Origin: Daldinia sp. FL1419
Lineage: Eukaryota > Ascomycota > Sordariomycetes > Xylariales > Hypoxylaceae
Direction of reading: 5' to 3'
NCBI GenBank assembly: GCA_025201765.1
Contig: MU623348.1
Coordinates: 62,001 to 126,000 of the forward strand
Length of the DNA: 64,000 bases
Shown: piece by piece, positions 22,672 to 32,736 of the stretch
Position numbering within the stretch: the first letter of the stretch is position 1
Layout: each line of letters begins with the position of its first letter
The notes under the pieces: generated by a model
The model's input: the letters and a program-made list of their open reading frames with translations, nothing else
Databases searched by the model: none
What the model was told of the DNA's origin: nothing
Program-made: the position numbers and the translations under genes

Positions 22672-23841
22672 ATGATGAAAGCTGTAATCGCTGTCCCCGC
22701 GACGCTTGCCCTCGTCTATAGGGCTTATTCTCACAAGTCGCTTACGCCGCTCGGCATCGTAACCGCTGCGCTGACCGCCGCTGCCCATGCCGTTCATCCT
22801 TGGAATCTACCGTTCGTGCTGCTCTGCGTATTCTTTCTGGCCGGGACTCGTGTCACCAAAATCAAGGCAAATGTCAAGGCCGGCCTCACGCTCCATTCGC
22901 AGGGAAGCACTGGCGGCGAAGGCCCGAGGACGCACGTCCAGGTGCTCGCAAATTCTTTGATGGCTTCTATATTAACTCTCATGCACGCCTACCAGCTACA
23001 AGCCCGGCGAGATGCTGTAGTTGTCCGCAGAGAGATTCCGGAAGGCTCATTCTGTTATAGATGGGGTGGTGATCTGCTAGTCCTCGGCATAATCGCCAAT
23101 TACGCTGCCGTTTGCGCTGATACTTTCTCTTCCGAGCTGGGTATCCTATCCCGTACCTCCCCAAGGTTAATTACTTCTTTATCGCTCCGTAGGGTACCTC
23201 CTGGCACGAACGGCGGTGTCACACTCTGGGGATTAGTTGCCGGGCTTTTAGGGTCCATGATTATTGTCGGTGCATCTCTGATGTTTCTTCCCTTCTGCGG
23301 CGGGGATACGAATGGTAAGGTCGGGGGTGGCGAGAGCTGGACCGCTGGCCAGAAGGCTACATTGGCTTGGGCGTTAAGCCTATGGGGCGCTTTAGGTAGT
23401 TTGCTGGACAGCTTTATCGGTGGCTGGTTTCAGAGGAGCGTTCGCGACGTGCGGTCGGGGAAAATCGTCGAGGGCGAAGGCGGTCTTCGTGTCCTAACGT
23501 CTCCGTCGGACGCCGAACGTCATACCCACCAGAAGACCGAAAAGGTTACTACTGGTGCCAAAGCCACCCTACTCCACGGAGAAGGAGGTAACGCCGTAGA
23601 GAGCCAATCAAACCCTGCCAAAAGCGGTGCGGACACCTCAAGGAATCCCTACGATCCGAAGGATAAGCATCGAAGTTCCCACTTTGGCGATCAGAAGCCC
23701 ACGCGGGTGGCCGAGAGCGGGTTTGATCTGCTGGACAACAATGACGTTAATTTCTTAATGGCATTTACGATGAGCATCGGCGCGATCGTGCTGGCAGGTT
23801 GTTATTGGCAAATTCCTCTGCGGGACATTCTGAAGGTTTAA
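22672..23841 (+). CDS. DUF92 / TMEM19-family integral membrane protein
   Basis: An intronless 389-aa polytopic membrane protein. Family features are the early GTRVTKIKANVKAGL segment (the GT-x-SK-like loop), CADTFSSELGILS, and a glycine-rich SLWGALGSLLDSFIGGWFQ helix near the middle. Hydrophobic segments lie at roughly residues 20-60, 130-150, 180-215, 232-252 and a last one near 365-385. A hydrophilic loop (about 265-355) rich in Lys, Glu and His separates the last helix. The family is related to bacterial and plant phytyl-phosphate kinases (VTE6), but the biochemical role in fungi is not established, so no activity is assigned. ATG 22672 is followed at once by a second ATG. Confidence 0.82.
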   Translation: MMKAVIAVPATLALVYRAYSHKSLTPLGIVTAALTAAAHAVHPWNLPFVLLCVFFLAGTRVTKIKANVKAGLTLHSQGSTGGEGPRTHVQVLANSLMASILTLMHAYQLQARRDAVVVRREIPEGSFCYRWGGDLLVLGIIANYAAVCADTFSSELGILSRTSPRLITSLSLRRVPPGTNGGVTLWGLVAGLLGSMIIVGASLMFLPFCGGDTNGKVGGGESWTAGQKATLAWALSLWGALGSLLDSFIGGWFQRSVRDVRSGKIVEGEGGLRVLTSPSDAERHTHQKTEKVTTGAKATLLHGEGGNAVESQSNPAKSGADTSRNPYDPKDKHRSSHFGDQKPTRVAESGFDLLDNNDVNFLMAFTMSIGAIVLAGCYWQIPLRDILKV

Positions 23842-23948
23842 CCATCTGAGAAAAGATAAATTTTCGAATATTTAATTCAAGCCTGCTAATTATCATGCGC
23901 TCTAAACTGCCTGGGTATCTAGGCCATAGATTTGGCGTGCTTTTCTTA

Positions 23949-26121
23949 TTATGGCAAAGCCATGAATGTCTCTAACAGCTTTGGATAATTTGGAGTCCCT
24001 AATCCGCTCGTCGGGTCCCAGCCTTCCACGGCTTTAAACCCTTCGATGGCGCACATGGAATTATCTCCGGTTACAATATCGTCGAATATGTCGGGATTCG
24101 CGTAGAGAACGGGGTTGACGAACCCCACGATCGACTTACCGATAGCAAGCCGTTCCTCGTTGATGCGATTAAACATAGCACCAACCAAAGGAGTAGCGGC
24201 AGATGTACCATCGGCGACATCCAATTCGCCCAAGACGGCAACGGCAACATTTTTACCAAGAGCCGAGATATCTGGAAATCCGCGACCAGAGCTATTGTAC
24301 ATATTTGACCGGCCTGGATCGTGTTCCGCAAAGTAGGTGGAAACAGCAAGTTTCTGATACTCCGGCGTCGGATAATACCACGAAAACCCACCAGAAGAAG
24401 CCCAATTAGAGTCTTTTGCTACCGTCTGTCTACCATCTATCATCAGCATCGTAGCGCCGACCGATGTGACATACGGGCAGCTATTCATCAGGTTAACCTA
24501 ATTTCCGAGCAAGGAAAAGGGGGGGAAAGGCTAAGCATACTTTCCCGGATGAGAAGCGTAAAAAGAACCATAGTTGGACGGCATACATTGGCGGGTCGCA
24601 AGAGGACCGCTGTTCCCAGCCGAAGCAACGACAGTAACACCTTGAAGGCCCAATTTCATCCACCTAAAGACCTGTCAGCTCATTCTCACGCATTGCCATG
24701 CCGGACAACTTACTCGTTACATTGCCGCATCTGATAGTTGGTACTATAACTTGACTCCGCTCTCGAATACGATATCGAGATGACGTTTGTCGGTTTATAA
24801 ACACCACACATGCGTTGTCCCTTATATGTACCGGGATCGAAAGGCTCCGGCTTACCGGGAGCGGTGACATTTTTGTAATTAGGATAGCTAGGGTCGTACT
24901 GGAGGTTATCGCCGGTTTCGCCATAGGCTGAATAATTGCAGTACGACTACGCGTCGCGGGATATTTTTAGTAACACTTCCAATTTTGTAATATAATTCAT
25001 GCGTAACCAACAGCACGGACTCACCCCATCTATAGCATCGAGGAACGTATTAAAAAGGCCAAAGTACCCATTTGAAGAATAAAGAGTGTAATATTCGTCA
25101 TCTGTCTGGTAAACGGTAGCGGTTTGAGGGTAGATGATTGGATACGCCACGTCAAGATCCAGGTCTGCCTCGTCGGGTTGGCTAACGTACGGGTCATCTT
25201 CATCGTAATGCCAGACCGCTTGGTTGATGCTAAAATTCAAAGGACGGGTGCCTTGCGGTATATTTGGGGCGTACGTCTTGAAGAAGAGGTCAATATCTCT
25301 TTCCTGATACCAGGACCCTTTCTGGAAGAATCCCATAGAGTTATTGGGGTGTGCTTTATCGGCGGGCGGGACGCCGTATAATTTTGCGATGCATTGCGGC
25401 GTTGCTATTTCGGAGCAATTATACTGTTGACGTTTCCCCGTTCTAGAATGCGCCCTCGCCCTCTTCTTTCTAAGGGACGCCTTGTCACGACGCGTACCTT
25501 TGCGCTCGGCCGTAACTACTCCTGGATGTATAAAGTCGATGTGGCCGCTAAGCTGAGCTGGGATGTGATACCTATTTGAAGGATGAGTATAACTAAACGT
25601 CCCGAAGGTACGGTCTTAGAAACTAGTAAAAGAAAGTCTCACTCGTTGCAACCAATCGAAATACTCTTATAATCATCTTCATATAGCCAGTAGTTCGTCT
25701 CGAGGAGCCTTTCGGCTTCTCCAACCGTCGTGTTAAAGAAAAGCCATCCACCACTCGAGGCAAGTCTAACACGTTCAATTTCAATTCCTGAAGACACGAC
25801 CCAATCCTGAATCATTTCCACTGTTTCCCGGGCCGGCTGGAACATCTTAGCAATCTCCTCTGGCTCCCAGTATTTTCCATATCTCGGAGACTTCGGGTCA
25901 GACACGTCCATAAGCAGTTCATAGCCACGTTCTAGATTCTGCTGTTTCAGGCCGATGCGCATTTCAAAACTGTCATCCGGGGGGGCTCGCGTCCGCCTAT
26001 TGCACGCATTTTCTTGATAGGAACTTCGTCGTTCGTGGACGACTACTCGACGATTCGGCGCTGGAGATACAAGCACAAAACCTGCGCCTAGTATCACAAG
26101 TATTGCCCCTTTCAGCAGCAT
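23949..26121 (-). CDS. Sedolisin (S53) tripeptidyl-peptidase-like protease
   Basis: Secreted acid serine-carboxyl protease. The start is ATG 26121; exons are 26121-25643, 25571-25025, 24946-24714, 24663-24541 and 24480-23949, phases agree, 637 aa. A hydrophobic signal (AILVILGAGFVLVSPAP) is followed by a Pro-kumamolisin activation domain (FEMRIGLKQQNLERGYELLMDVSDP, YGKYWEPEEIAKMF) and a basic linker (RKKRARAHSR) likely cut on activation. The Glu/Asp pair is in DEADLDLDVAYPIIYP. The nucleophile is in DGTSAATPLVGA. The C-terminal Ca-site region contains FDDIVTGDNSMC and GWDPTSGLGTPNY. Oddity: the expected oxyanion-hole Asp (S-x-GD-x-G) reads VASAGNSG, i.e. Asn. It may be a subgroup feature or reduce activity. 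Confidence 0.88.
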
Positions 26122-27698
26122 GGTTGAAGATTCCAAACCGTAATAAAGAGGTCTGCATCATTTATAACATCAAAAACAGCAGCCAACCGCTTTGTATTTC
26201 TACCACATTCACATTCGCCGTCGCAAAATTTCGGCGCACGATCGTATTCATTGAATACGGGATAGTACTCGTATTAGATGCCTTGGCACTACTACCAGAC
26301 GGTTAACTGGTAGTTTGAGGGTATGCTTCCGAGTCGCTAGCAGGGGCCTATTCGGACGCATCAATGCCAGTGGAACCCTACTTGCTACGTCAACAACGCG
26401 CCATATAAGTCTAGTGCTAGATTATGCGATTGTAAAATCGCGACGGACGAGGCTATGTGATATTCCCCTCGGTATAATTATATCCGGAATTCTAGACGCA
26501 TGTATATGAATCTTGGCCGCGTAGAAGGTTCTCCACGGCAAACTGGTGTGTATTATTATACGATATTCCTGCCTTGCGGTGTCCAAGCCTCTTTGAAAGG
26601 GGGGTTCTTTTAAGGCAGTACGATGGTTTTCTCGATATTCCAAAGTAGTTCTTACCTGCTAGGCGCTGTTAGATGTCAACGAAGACTTCGTATGCTAGTA
26701 GGGTTAAAATATCACTCGATGAGGGCTACCACTTGTAACCGAAAGGAAAGGCCTCAAGTTCTTCGACATGTTAACTAACCATTCTGGTAAGTGACTTAAC
26801 CTAGTTATTTGACTTTCTTCTGTCCAGTATTTCAAGGTCGTCCGTCTACAATCTCAACCGGCATAGGATACTACGGCGGGGTGTACTACCAGGATTCTCC
26901 CCGATACTTGCTGCTTTATTGGTGGGTAAATCCATCTTTAGAATGACAGTGCCGGCTTTGCAATGCGTGTCGGACGTAGTACCGCAAATCAAGCAAACGA
27001 CCGATGGTTAACGGACGATTCGACATTACGATCGTCCACGCCAAAGTCGATGCTTTGTAAGTCTACTTATCGAATAATTTTCCTCATACCAAGTTTCGTA
27101 CCGTTCCGGCAGTAATTCCCAGAAAATAATCTGACCTTGTGCTCGGAGCTACCCATTGTAAATACAAGTCCCTTAGTCCCGACCATACGGAGAGTAGATC
27201 GTGGTCAGATCGGATTAGATTTGATACCGGATTATCCAGTAGGCATCTAGGTAGGTAGTCGAAGGCATAGTCGAAAATGCGTAGTTTAATTAAATGTAAT
27301 GCCCGCAACGTCGCATGCCGATATACTTGCACAATTACTGTTAGCCCGTAGACAAGTAAACCGCCTCGAACAACTATTACGCGACGAATTACCTCTCATT
27401 TTCTTCTTTACGCTTCGCCGTCAGGTTAGCCAGTATCAACCTCCCCACTCGCTGCTACGTCGACGTCCCAGCGTCTCCAACCAAATCTAAATGGGGCAAG
27501 TGAGGTTCTAAAGGACGCGCGGCTGAGTATAACCATTGTATCATATTACATATTGTTAAGGATGTAGCATACTTGCCTGTCTATTGAGTGCTCTATATTA
27601 GGCAAAATGGTGCCCCGTAATTTCGTTTTGGACCAGAATCCGTTCGCATCCTCGGGTGGCTTAATCATGGCCATCGCAGGTCCCTAAGTTCGTTCAAA
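26122..27698. other. Intergenic, no gene seen
   Basis: 1.6 kb between divergent genes. Short overlapping open frames at 27084-27490 lack homology, a codon pattern or splice partners. No repeat, TIR or RNA gene is evident. Confidence 0.35.
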
Positions 27699-29453
27699 AT
27701 GTCGTCGTCCCAATATTCACGTCTAATGATTTACGCCCGAGAATTGTTGGGCCTGGGTGCCTTTGTCGGTATTACCAGAGCTGCGTCGCTGTCCGATTAC
27801 TGTACAAGTGCCTATGCTACGAGCGTGTTGCCAGTTCAGAATCTCGGCCTGGGAATCACCGTCGACACCTCGTCGGTATCAGCCACTCTTGCAACCAACA
27901 TATCAGTTAGCTCTGAATGGTTTGGAACTGCCGAGATCGACTATTGTAATATTACGTTCGCATATTCTCACGACGGAATAGCTAACGACGCTGTTCACGT
28001 TTCATACCTTGTTCCGCCCCCAGAGAAATTTTTGAATCGTTATGTCTCTACCGGAGGAGGCGGACTCGCTATTAATTCGGGGTTATCGTTTAGTCCGGTC
28101 GGCGTCATTTCCGGCGCCGTGTCGGGCATCACAGATGGAGGCTTCGGTAATTTTAACACCCAGTATGATAAAGTATTCCTCTTGGCAAATAATACAGTCA
28201 ACTGGCAGGCAACATACATGTTTGGGTACCAAGCCCATCGCGAGCTCGCCACGCTTGGAAAGCAGCTGTCTAAGAAATTTTTCAACGTTTCCGACGGCGA
28301 CAAGATTTATTCCTACTACCAAGGCTGTTCAGAGGGTGGTCGTGAAGGATGGAGTCAAATCCAGCGCTTCGCCGAGCAATTCGACGGGCTTGTTACCGGG
28401 GCACCCGCTTTCCGATTTAGCCATCTGCAGACAAACCACCTTTCGGGCGGAGTTATAGAAAATGCTATCGGTTACTTTCCACCCCCTTGCGAACTCGAAA
28501 AGATTGCCAATTTGACGATCGCTGCCTGCGACGGTTTGGACGGCAAGATAGACGGTGTGGTTGCGAGGTCAGATCTCTGCAAGCTAAGCTTCGACTATAA
28601 CTCGACAATCGGCCAGCCGTACTATTGCCCGGCATCCAACGGCGGCTTCCCGGGGGGGTTTCCAGGTTCTAGCCCCACGCCAGAACAGAACGGAACCATC
28701 ACCGTTAAAGGTGCAGCGGTAGCCTCTGCGTTCGCGAACGGTCTCATAGACTCCGAAGGGAAACGCATCTATATAAACCCCCAGCCCGGGTCCTCCTTTG
28801 CAGACGCTACGACACAGTTCAACCCGAATACGGGGGAATGGACGCCCAATCTTTCGGGTTTAGGACCGCAATGGATAACTCGCTATCTCTATCTTCAGCA
28901 GAAAGATTCGCTCGATAGCTTTGATAATGTGACGGCGGATACGTTACGCGACTGGATGGCAATGGGCACGCAAAAATATCAGGACTCCCTCCAGACGACT
29001 TGGCCGGATCTTGAGCCTTTCAAAAAAGCGGGTGGGAAAGTCATACTCGTGCACGGAGAGGCCGACTCTGCGATTCCTGCCGGGTCTTCTGTTCATTACT
29101 ATGAAGCCGTTCGAAATACGATGTACGGGGGCCTAAGCTACGACGAAGGCGTAACTGCGATGGACGACTTTTACCGTCTCTATATTGTTCCTGGCGGAGC
29201 GCATTGCGGAAGCAACCGAGGTCAACCGGCTGGTGGTTGGCCGGCAACAACACTCCAAACAGTTATAGAATGGGCCGAGAAAGGAATCCCCCCCGATACG
29301 CTCGAGAATGCTGGGGATATTGATATCTTGTGCAAATGGCCTCTGAGACCGTTATGGTCCAATAACGGGACTAGCTTCGATTGCGTACAAGACCCCAAGT
29401 CGAGAGAGTCCTGGAATCATACCTTTGATGCGTTTAAATATCCGATTTACTAG
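27699..29453 (+). CDS. Tannase / feruloyl esterase family protein
   Basis: Secreted ester hydrolase of the tannase family, acting on gallate or ferulate esters of plant polymers. A single 584-aa exon begins at ATG 27699. The hydrophobic stretch LLGLGAFVGITRAA is a probable signal peptide, and mature SLSDYC has the family's first Cys. The nucleophile Ser211 is in YYQGCSEGGREGW (GCSxGGR). The Asp is in ILVHGEADSAIPAGS and the His in IVPGGAHCGSN. A calcium-binding-like loop, CDGLDGKIDGVVARSDLC, is present as in feruloyl esterase B enzymes. Many Asn-x-Ser/Thr sites fit secretion. Tannase versus feruloyl esterase cannot be told from the sequence alone. Confidence 0.9.
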   Translation: MSSSQYSRLMIYARELLGLGAFVGITRAASLSDYCTSAYATSVLPVQNLGLGITVDTSSVSATLATNISVSSEWFGTAEIDYCNITFAYSHDGIANDAVHVSYLVPPPEKFLNRYVSTGGGGLAINSGLSFSPVGVISGAVSGITDGGFGNFNTQYDKVFLLANNTVNWQATYMFGYQAHRELATLGKQLSKKFFNVSDGDKIYSYYQGCSEGGREGWSQIQRFAEQFDGLVTGAPAFRFSHLQTNHLSGGVIENAIGYFPPPCELEKIANLTIAACDGLDGKIDGVVARSDLCKLSFDYNSTIGQPYYCPASNGGFPGGFPGSSPTPEQNGTITVKGAAVASAFANGLIDSEGKRIYINPQPGSSFADATTQFNPNTGEWTPNLSGLGPQWITRYLYLQQKDSLDSFDNVTADTLRDWMAMGTQKYQDSLQTTWPDLEPFKKAGGKVILVHGEADSAIPAGSSVHYYEAVRNTMYGGLSYDEGVTAMDDFYRLYIVPGGAHCGSNRGQPAGGWPATTLQTVIEWAEKGIPPDTLENAGDIDILCKWPLRPLWSNNGTSFDCVQDPKSRESWNHTFDAFKYPIY

Positions 29454-30030
29454 CTACGTGCCCCCCGTTCGCGCGTCTAAGAGGGTAGGGAAACAATAGC
29501 ATATCATTTAATAGGACGTGTTTTGCATGACCTTTTTGCAAAACATGTGCGAGAGAATAAGAGAATGGCGAAGGAAAACGTTGCTAATTGTGGGGCGATT
29601 TTAAAGATCTGATTGGTTATGAAAATTGTGGCAGATCCATATCCAAGCATTACATAAAGGGTACATGATAGGTACCTAGATATATCTTAAAAGTATTGCG
29701 AATATGCGAATCGGCGATACAGATTACAGCGAACTAACATCGGTGACAATATTCCTTTATCATAGTATTCTCAAGCTCAACTAAAATAAATCGCTATGCA
29801 GCTGAAACCCCTCAAGCAGAACCAAACCACCGTTCCGGTAGGTATCATACCTTATGCCCGCCCGCCTACCTTCCAGACTCCTTTGTGTCTGCCGGCTACG
29901 AAAGCTAACTCCTCTTATAGAATAACTCCCACTTCAAGAGATTTCCAATCGTGTATAAACAGCCATTAAAATGTACCAAGTGTATCGTTTCTTCGCCCAA
30001 TGATAATGTTTTAACATGATGATAGTGTGG

Positions 30031-30062
<32 letters not shown>

Positions 30063-30222
30063 GTGGTGGTGATGATGATGACGATGTGCCTGCTTCTCTT
30101 GTGCGCCGCCAGTCATGAATTCGTCCACTCGTTATTAAAATGGACGATCCTACCGAAATGAACGCTTCCTCTTGCCAATATTAGCCCCAGCCCGCTTGGC
30201 GGTTTGTGACTAGATCGATAAC
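29454..30222. other. Intergenic with TGA/GAT microsatellite
   Basis: 0.77 kb between convergent genes, so terminators for both must lie here. It contains a trinucleotide run at about 30031-30086 (TGATGATGA..., with a TGG interruption). Read on the minus strand this encodes poly-His, which I treat as a coincidence. No gene is seen. Confidence 0.5.
30031..30086. repeat. (TGA)n trinucleotide microsatellite
   Basis: About 19 trinucleotide units, mostly TGA with a central TGG block and one ACG interruption near the end. Confidence 0.85.
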
Positions 30223-32736
30223 TCAACCACCTTCACCTTCCGCACGTAATTCGGCCTCTAATTCGGCTTCTAGGTCAGCAAAATCGTCGTCTTCTTCCTC
30301 GCCTTCGTCCTCCTCGTTGATAGCTTCTTCTTCGCCCTGGAAACTCGTCTTGCGTGCAGCATCTTCTTCGTCGCCCGTACCCATCGGCGTAGGCAGTCCG
30401 CTACCCTCTTCGTCTTCTTCATCCGTAGCGTTTCTTACGTTCCGAAGACCAGTAGTCCTCGCTTTCGCGATCCGCTGCTTCTTAGCTAACGCGCTTCCTT
30501 CAGCTTCGTCACTGGTACCATCTTCTCCATCATCAAGCTTACGCTTCTTACTCCTAGGTCCTTCCGAATCCGTATCCGTACTGCGGTCCGTCCCTGGCAT
30601 GCTCTCGAGATCTGAGTCTTCCATATCCGACCCCATAAACTCCTCGAGTTCCTTATCGACATCGCCCCATTCCATTCCGTCTAGGTCGTCTATGGGGCTA
30701 TGTTGACCGTCACCTAACTCGGGCGGCATTAGACCATATGTATCGTTGATATCTTCGTCATCATCGTCGACTTCTTCCGACGCCTCCTCGTCTTCGTCCC
30801 CTGAGCCATCCGCATCACCATCGTCGCCGGCATAGCTCATCTCATCTTCGAACGATTGGCGACTAGGCGTAATGATGGTGATTTTTGGCCGGGGAGGTGA
30901 AGCCGACCCTTCCTCTAGCGGCGTTTGGGCATTTCGATCGGCAGGGTGTACTCGTACGAGATACGGTGTTTCGTCGAGCTTTGCCCACTGTGAGATTGAA
31001 TCCGCAAGCCAATTTTGGTTGACTATTTTAATGGTAGGAATGCGCGCCGCTTGACGGACCTTTTGGGTTCGCGGACGCGACACGTTAATTACTAGGTGAG
31101 TAAGGTCGTCGCCTACACGCGTCCGGATTTGGGCGCCAAAACTTTCGGCTTGCATTCCGATCTCGCTTTTGCGTACGTCGACGTCTAAGGGCACAAGTCC
31201 GGAAAGCACAAGTCTAGTCCCCTTAAGAATTTGCGACTTGAGGAAAGTAAGTGTCGATCCTACATCTGGAATAACGTCTGCTACGATTTCGCTTGGCGTG
31301 CGACCCGCACATCGGGCATCGTATTGTTCGTAAAATGAGTGGTGAAGGGTAGTTAGGTGCTGTTCAAGGAATTGAAGCTCTCTATCGTCATCACGTAAAA
31401 GCTTATGTCTTTCGTGAGATTGGCTTTCCGACTCTCCATTCGAAGCAGGCTCCGGACTGTTACCGTTCCCTACGGAATTTTTCTCTGCCTCCTCGTCTAC
31501 CTTATCCAGCTCTTCTTGTAGATGAAGCAGCGGACGATCCTTAAGCTGCTTCTCAAGAGTACGTTCCTGTTCTTCGGCTCGTAATTGTAGAATTGCGTTT
31601 TCGTCGTTGCCATTCGCTAATGCTTTCTCGTGATCCGGTACGGGATTCTGGGTATCGCTTCCGTTGACGTTTGCTTGCGCAGCATCGCCGTTAGCTGGTT
31701 TCGGCTCGGGAGGTGGCGGTGCAGGTATTATATCTTCACGTTTGGGTAGAAAGCTGGAGTTGATATCACCAATGCCCGTGAAGAAATCGTACGGCGTGAC
31801 CTTGATTAGATTTGACCTGTTTCGCGGCCAGACGTCGGCTCGATCGTCAATGACCACAACCATGTTGGTACTGACAGGAAACAGCCTCTGTAAACTCTTG
31901 GCTGTAATGCTGTCATTTTCGTCTCGGCTAATGATTCGATTACCGAAAAGCTTCTGCGTAGGATCGACAATCTTAGCGATATTAAGGGCATACGCGCGCG
32001 TACCCATCGTATAGACGTGCAACTCAAATAATTGAGAAATTTTTTCAAGGAATTCGGCCAGACCTGGACGCATCTTGATGTAATACCAGCAGCCACTGGC
32101 CGCGCCACGCGGGCCGTCATCGAGCTGGAAACTTCGCACGTCTTTGACAGCCTCGTAGTTGGGATTTGACGGATCGCGCTGCCATTCGCCTACTGTAGGA
32201 TCGATGCAAGCGTGAATGATTGTTTGGTCCAAGTCGACGACTAGACTGAGCTTGCGGTTCTGAAGTAATCGACGCTGCAATTCCATTTCCGCGCGTGCGG
32301 CTTGGCCGGCGCTGACCGTAAGGGCGATATTATCGTGTACCATAGCGACTGTAGCCCGTTCGGTATCGAGCGACTCGCTAGCGTAGGTTGCCTCCTTCAT
32401 ATCTTTACCGCATATGCCGCAAAGACCTGCATATTGTACTTCGTGACCGCATGATTCCTCTATAGTGACCAGATCTTGGTCTTTCTTGATTACTTCTCCT
32501 ATCTTAACTCGCCATTGTTTAATCTTGCCCTCGGCAGGACTGTCCCAATCGGCGACGCCCGTTTCTTCTATATCGTGTTCCTCGTTCTTACTCGGGTCGC
32601 CAACCTTACGGGTATACTTGAAGGTATATCGGAGGATTGGTTCTTGCTTGGAAACATCGTCGCCGTAGCTTTTGAGGAATTGGGATATTGTGATAGGGTA
32701 GCGGAGTCGAGCCCCGAGCCGGAGCGTTTTCGCCAT
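30223..32736 (-). CDS. FCP1: RNA polymerase II CTD phosphatase FCP1
   Basis: Nuclear Ser/Thr phosphatase that dephosphorylates the RNA polymerase II C-terminal repeat to recycle the enzyme. Intronless, 837 aa. It has a biotinyl/lipoyl-like N-terminal lobe (SPAEGKIKQWRVKIGEVIKKDQ) and a CGHEV...CGICGKD segment. The catalytic DLDQT (residues 168-172) sits in an FCPH domain with MRPGLAEFLEKIS, VYTMGTRAYA and VVVIDDRADVW. A BRCT domain follows (LKGTRLVLSGL...LTHLVINVSRPRTQKVRQA...IVNQNWLADSI). The tail is very acidic, ending in GluAsp-rich repeats and ELEAELRAEGEGG, as in other fungal FCP1 proteins. It is convergent with the tannase gene. Confidence 0.95.
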   Translation of the reverse strand: MAKTLRLGARLRYPITISQFLKSYGDDVSKQEPILRYTFKYTRKVGDPSKNEEHDIEETGVADWDSPAEGKIKQWRVKIGEVIKKDQDLVTIEESCGHEVQYAGLCGICGKDMKEATYASESLDTERATVAMVHDNIALTVSAGQAARAEMELQRRLLQNRKLSLVVDLDQTIIHACIDPTVGEWQRDPSNPNYEAVKDVRSFQLDDGPRGAASGCWYYIKMRPGLAEFLEKISQLFELHVYTMGTRAYALNIAKIVDPTQKLFGNRIISRDENDSITAKSLQRLFPVSTNMVVVIDDRADVWPRNRSNLIKVTPYDFFTGIGDINSSFLPKREDIIPAPPPPEPKPANGDAAQANVNGSDTQNPVPDHEKALANGNDENAILQLRAEEQERTLEKQLKDRPLLHLQEELDKVDEEAEKNSVGNGNSPEPASNGESESQSHERHKLLRDDDRELQFLEQHLTTLHHSFYEQYDARCAGRTPSEIVADVIPDVGSTLTFLKSQILKGTRLVLSGLVPLDVDVRKSEIGMQAESFGAQIRTRVGDDLTHLVINVSRPRTQKVRQAARIPTIKIVNQNWLADSISQWAKLDETPYLVRVHPADRNAQTPLEEGSASPPRPKITIITPSRQSFEDEMSYAGDDGDADGSGDEDEEASEEVDDDDEDINDTYGLMPPELGDGQHSPIDDLDGMEWGDVDKELEEFMGSDMEDSDLESMPGTDRSTDTDSEGPRSKKRKLDDGEDGTSDEAEGSALAKKQRIAKARTTGLRNVRNATDEEDEEGSGLPTPMGTGDEEDAARKTSFQGEEEAINEEDEGEEEDDDFADLEAELEAELRAEGEGG

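Noticed and set aside
29934..30128. Minus-strand frame with a run of histidines
   Set aside because: It is the TGA microsatellite read in one frame, with no other coding support.
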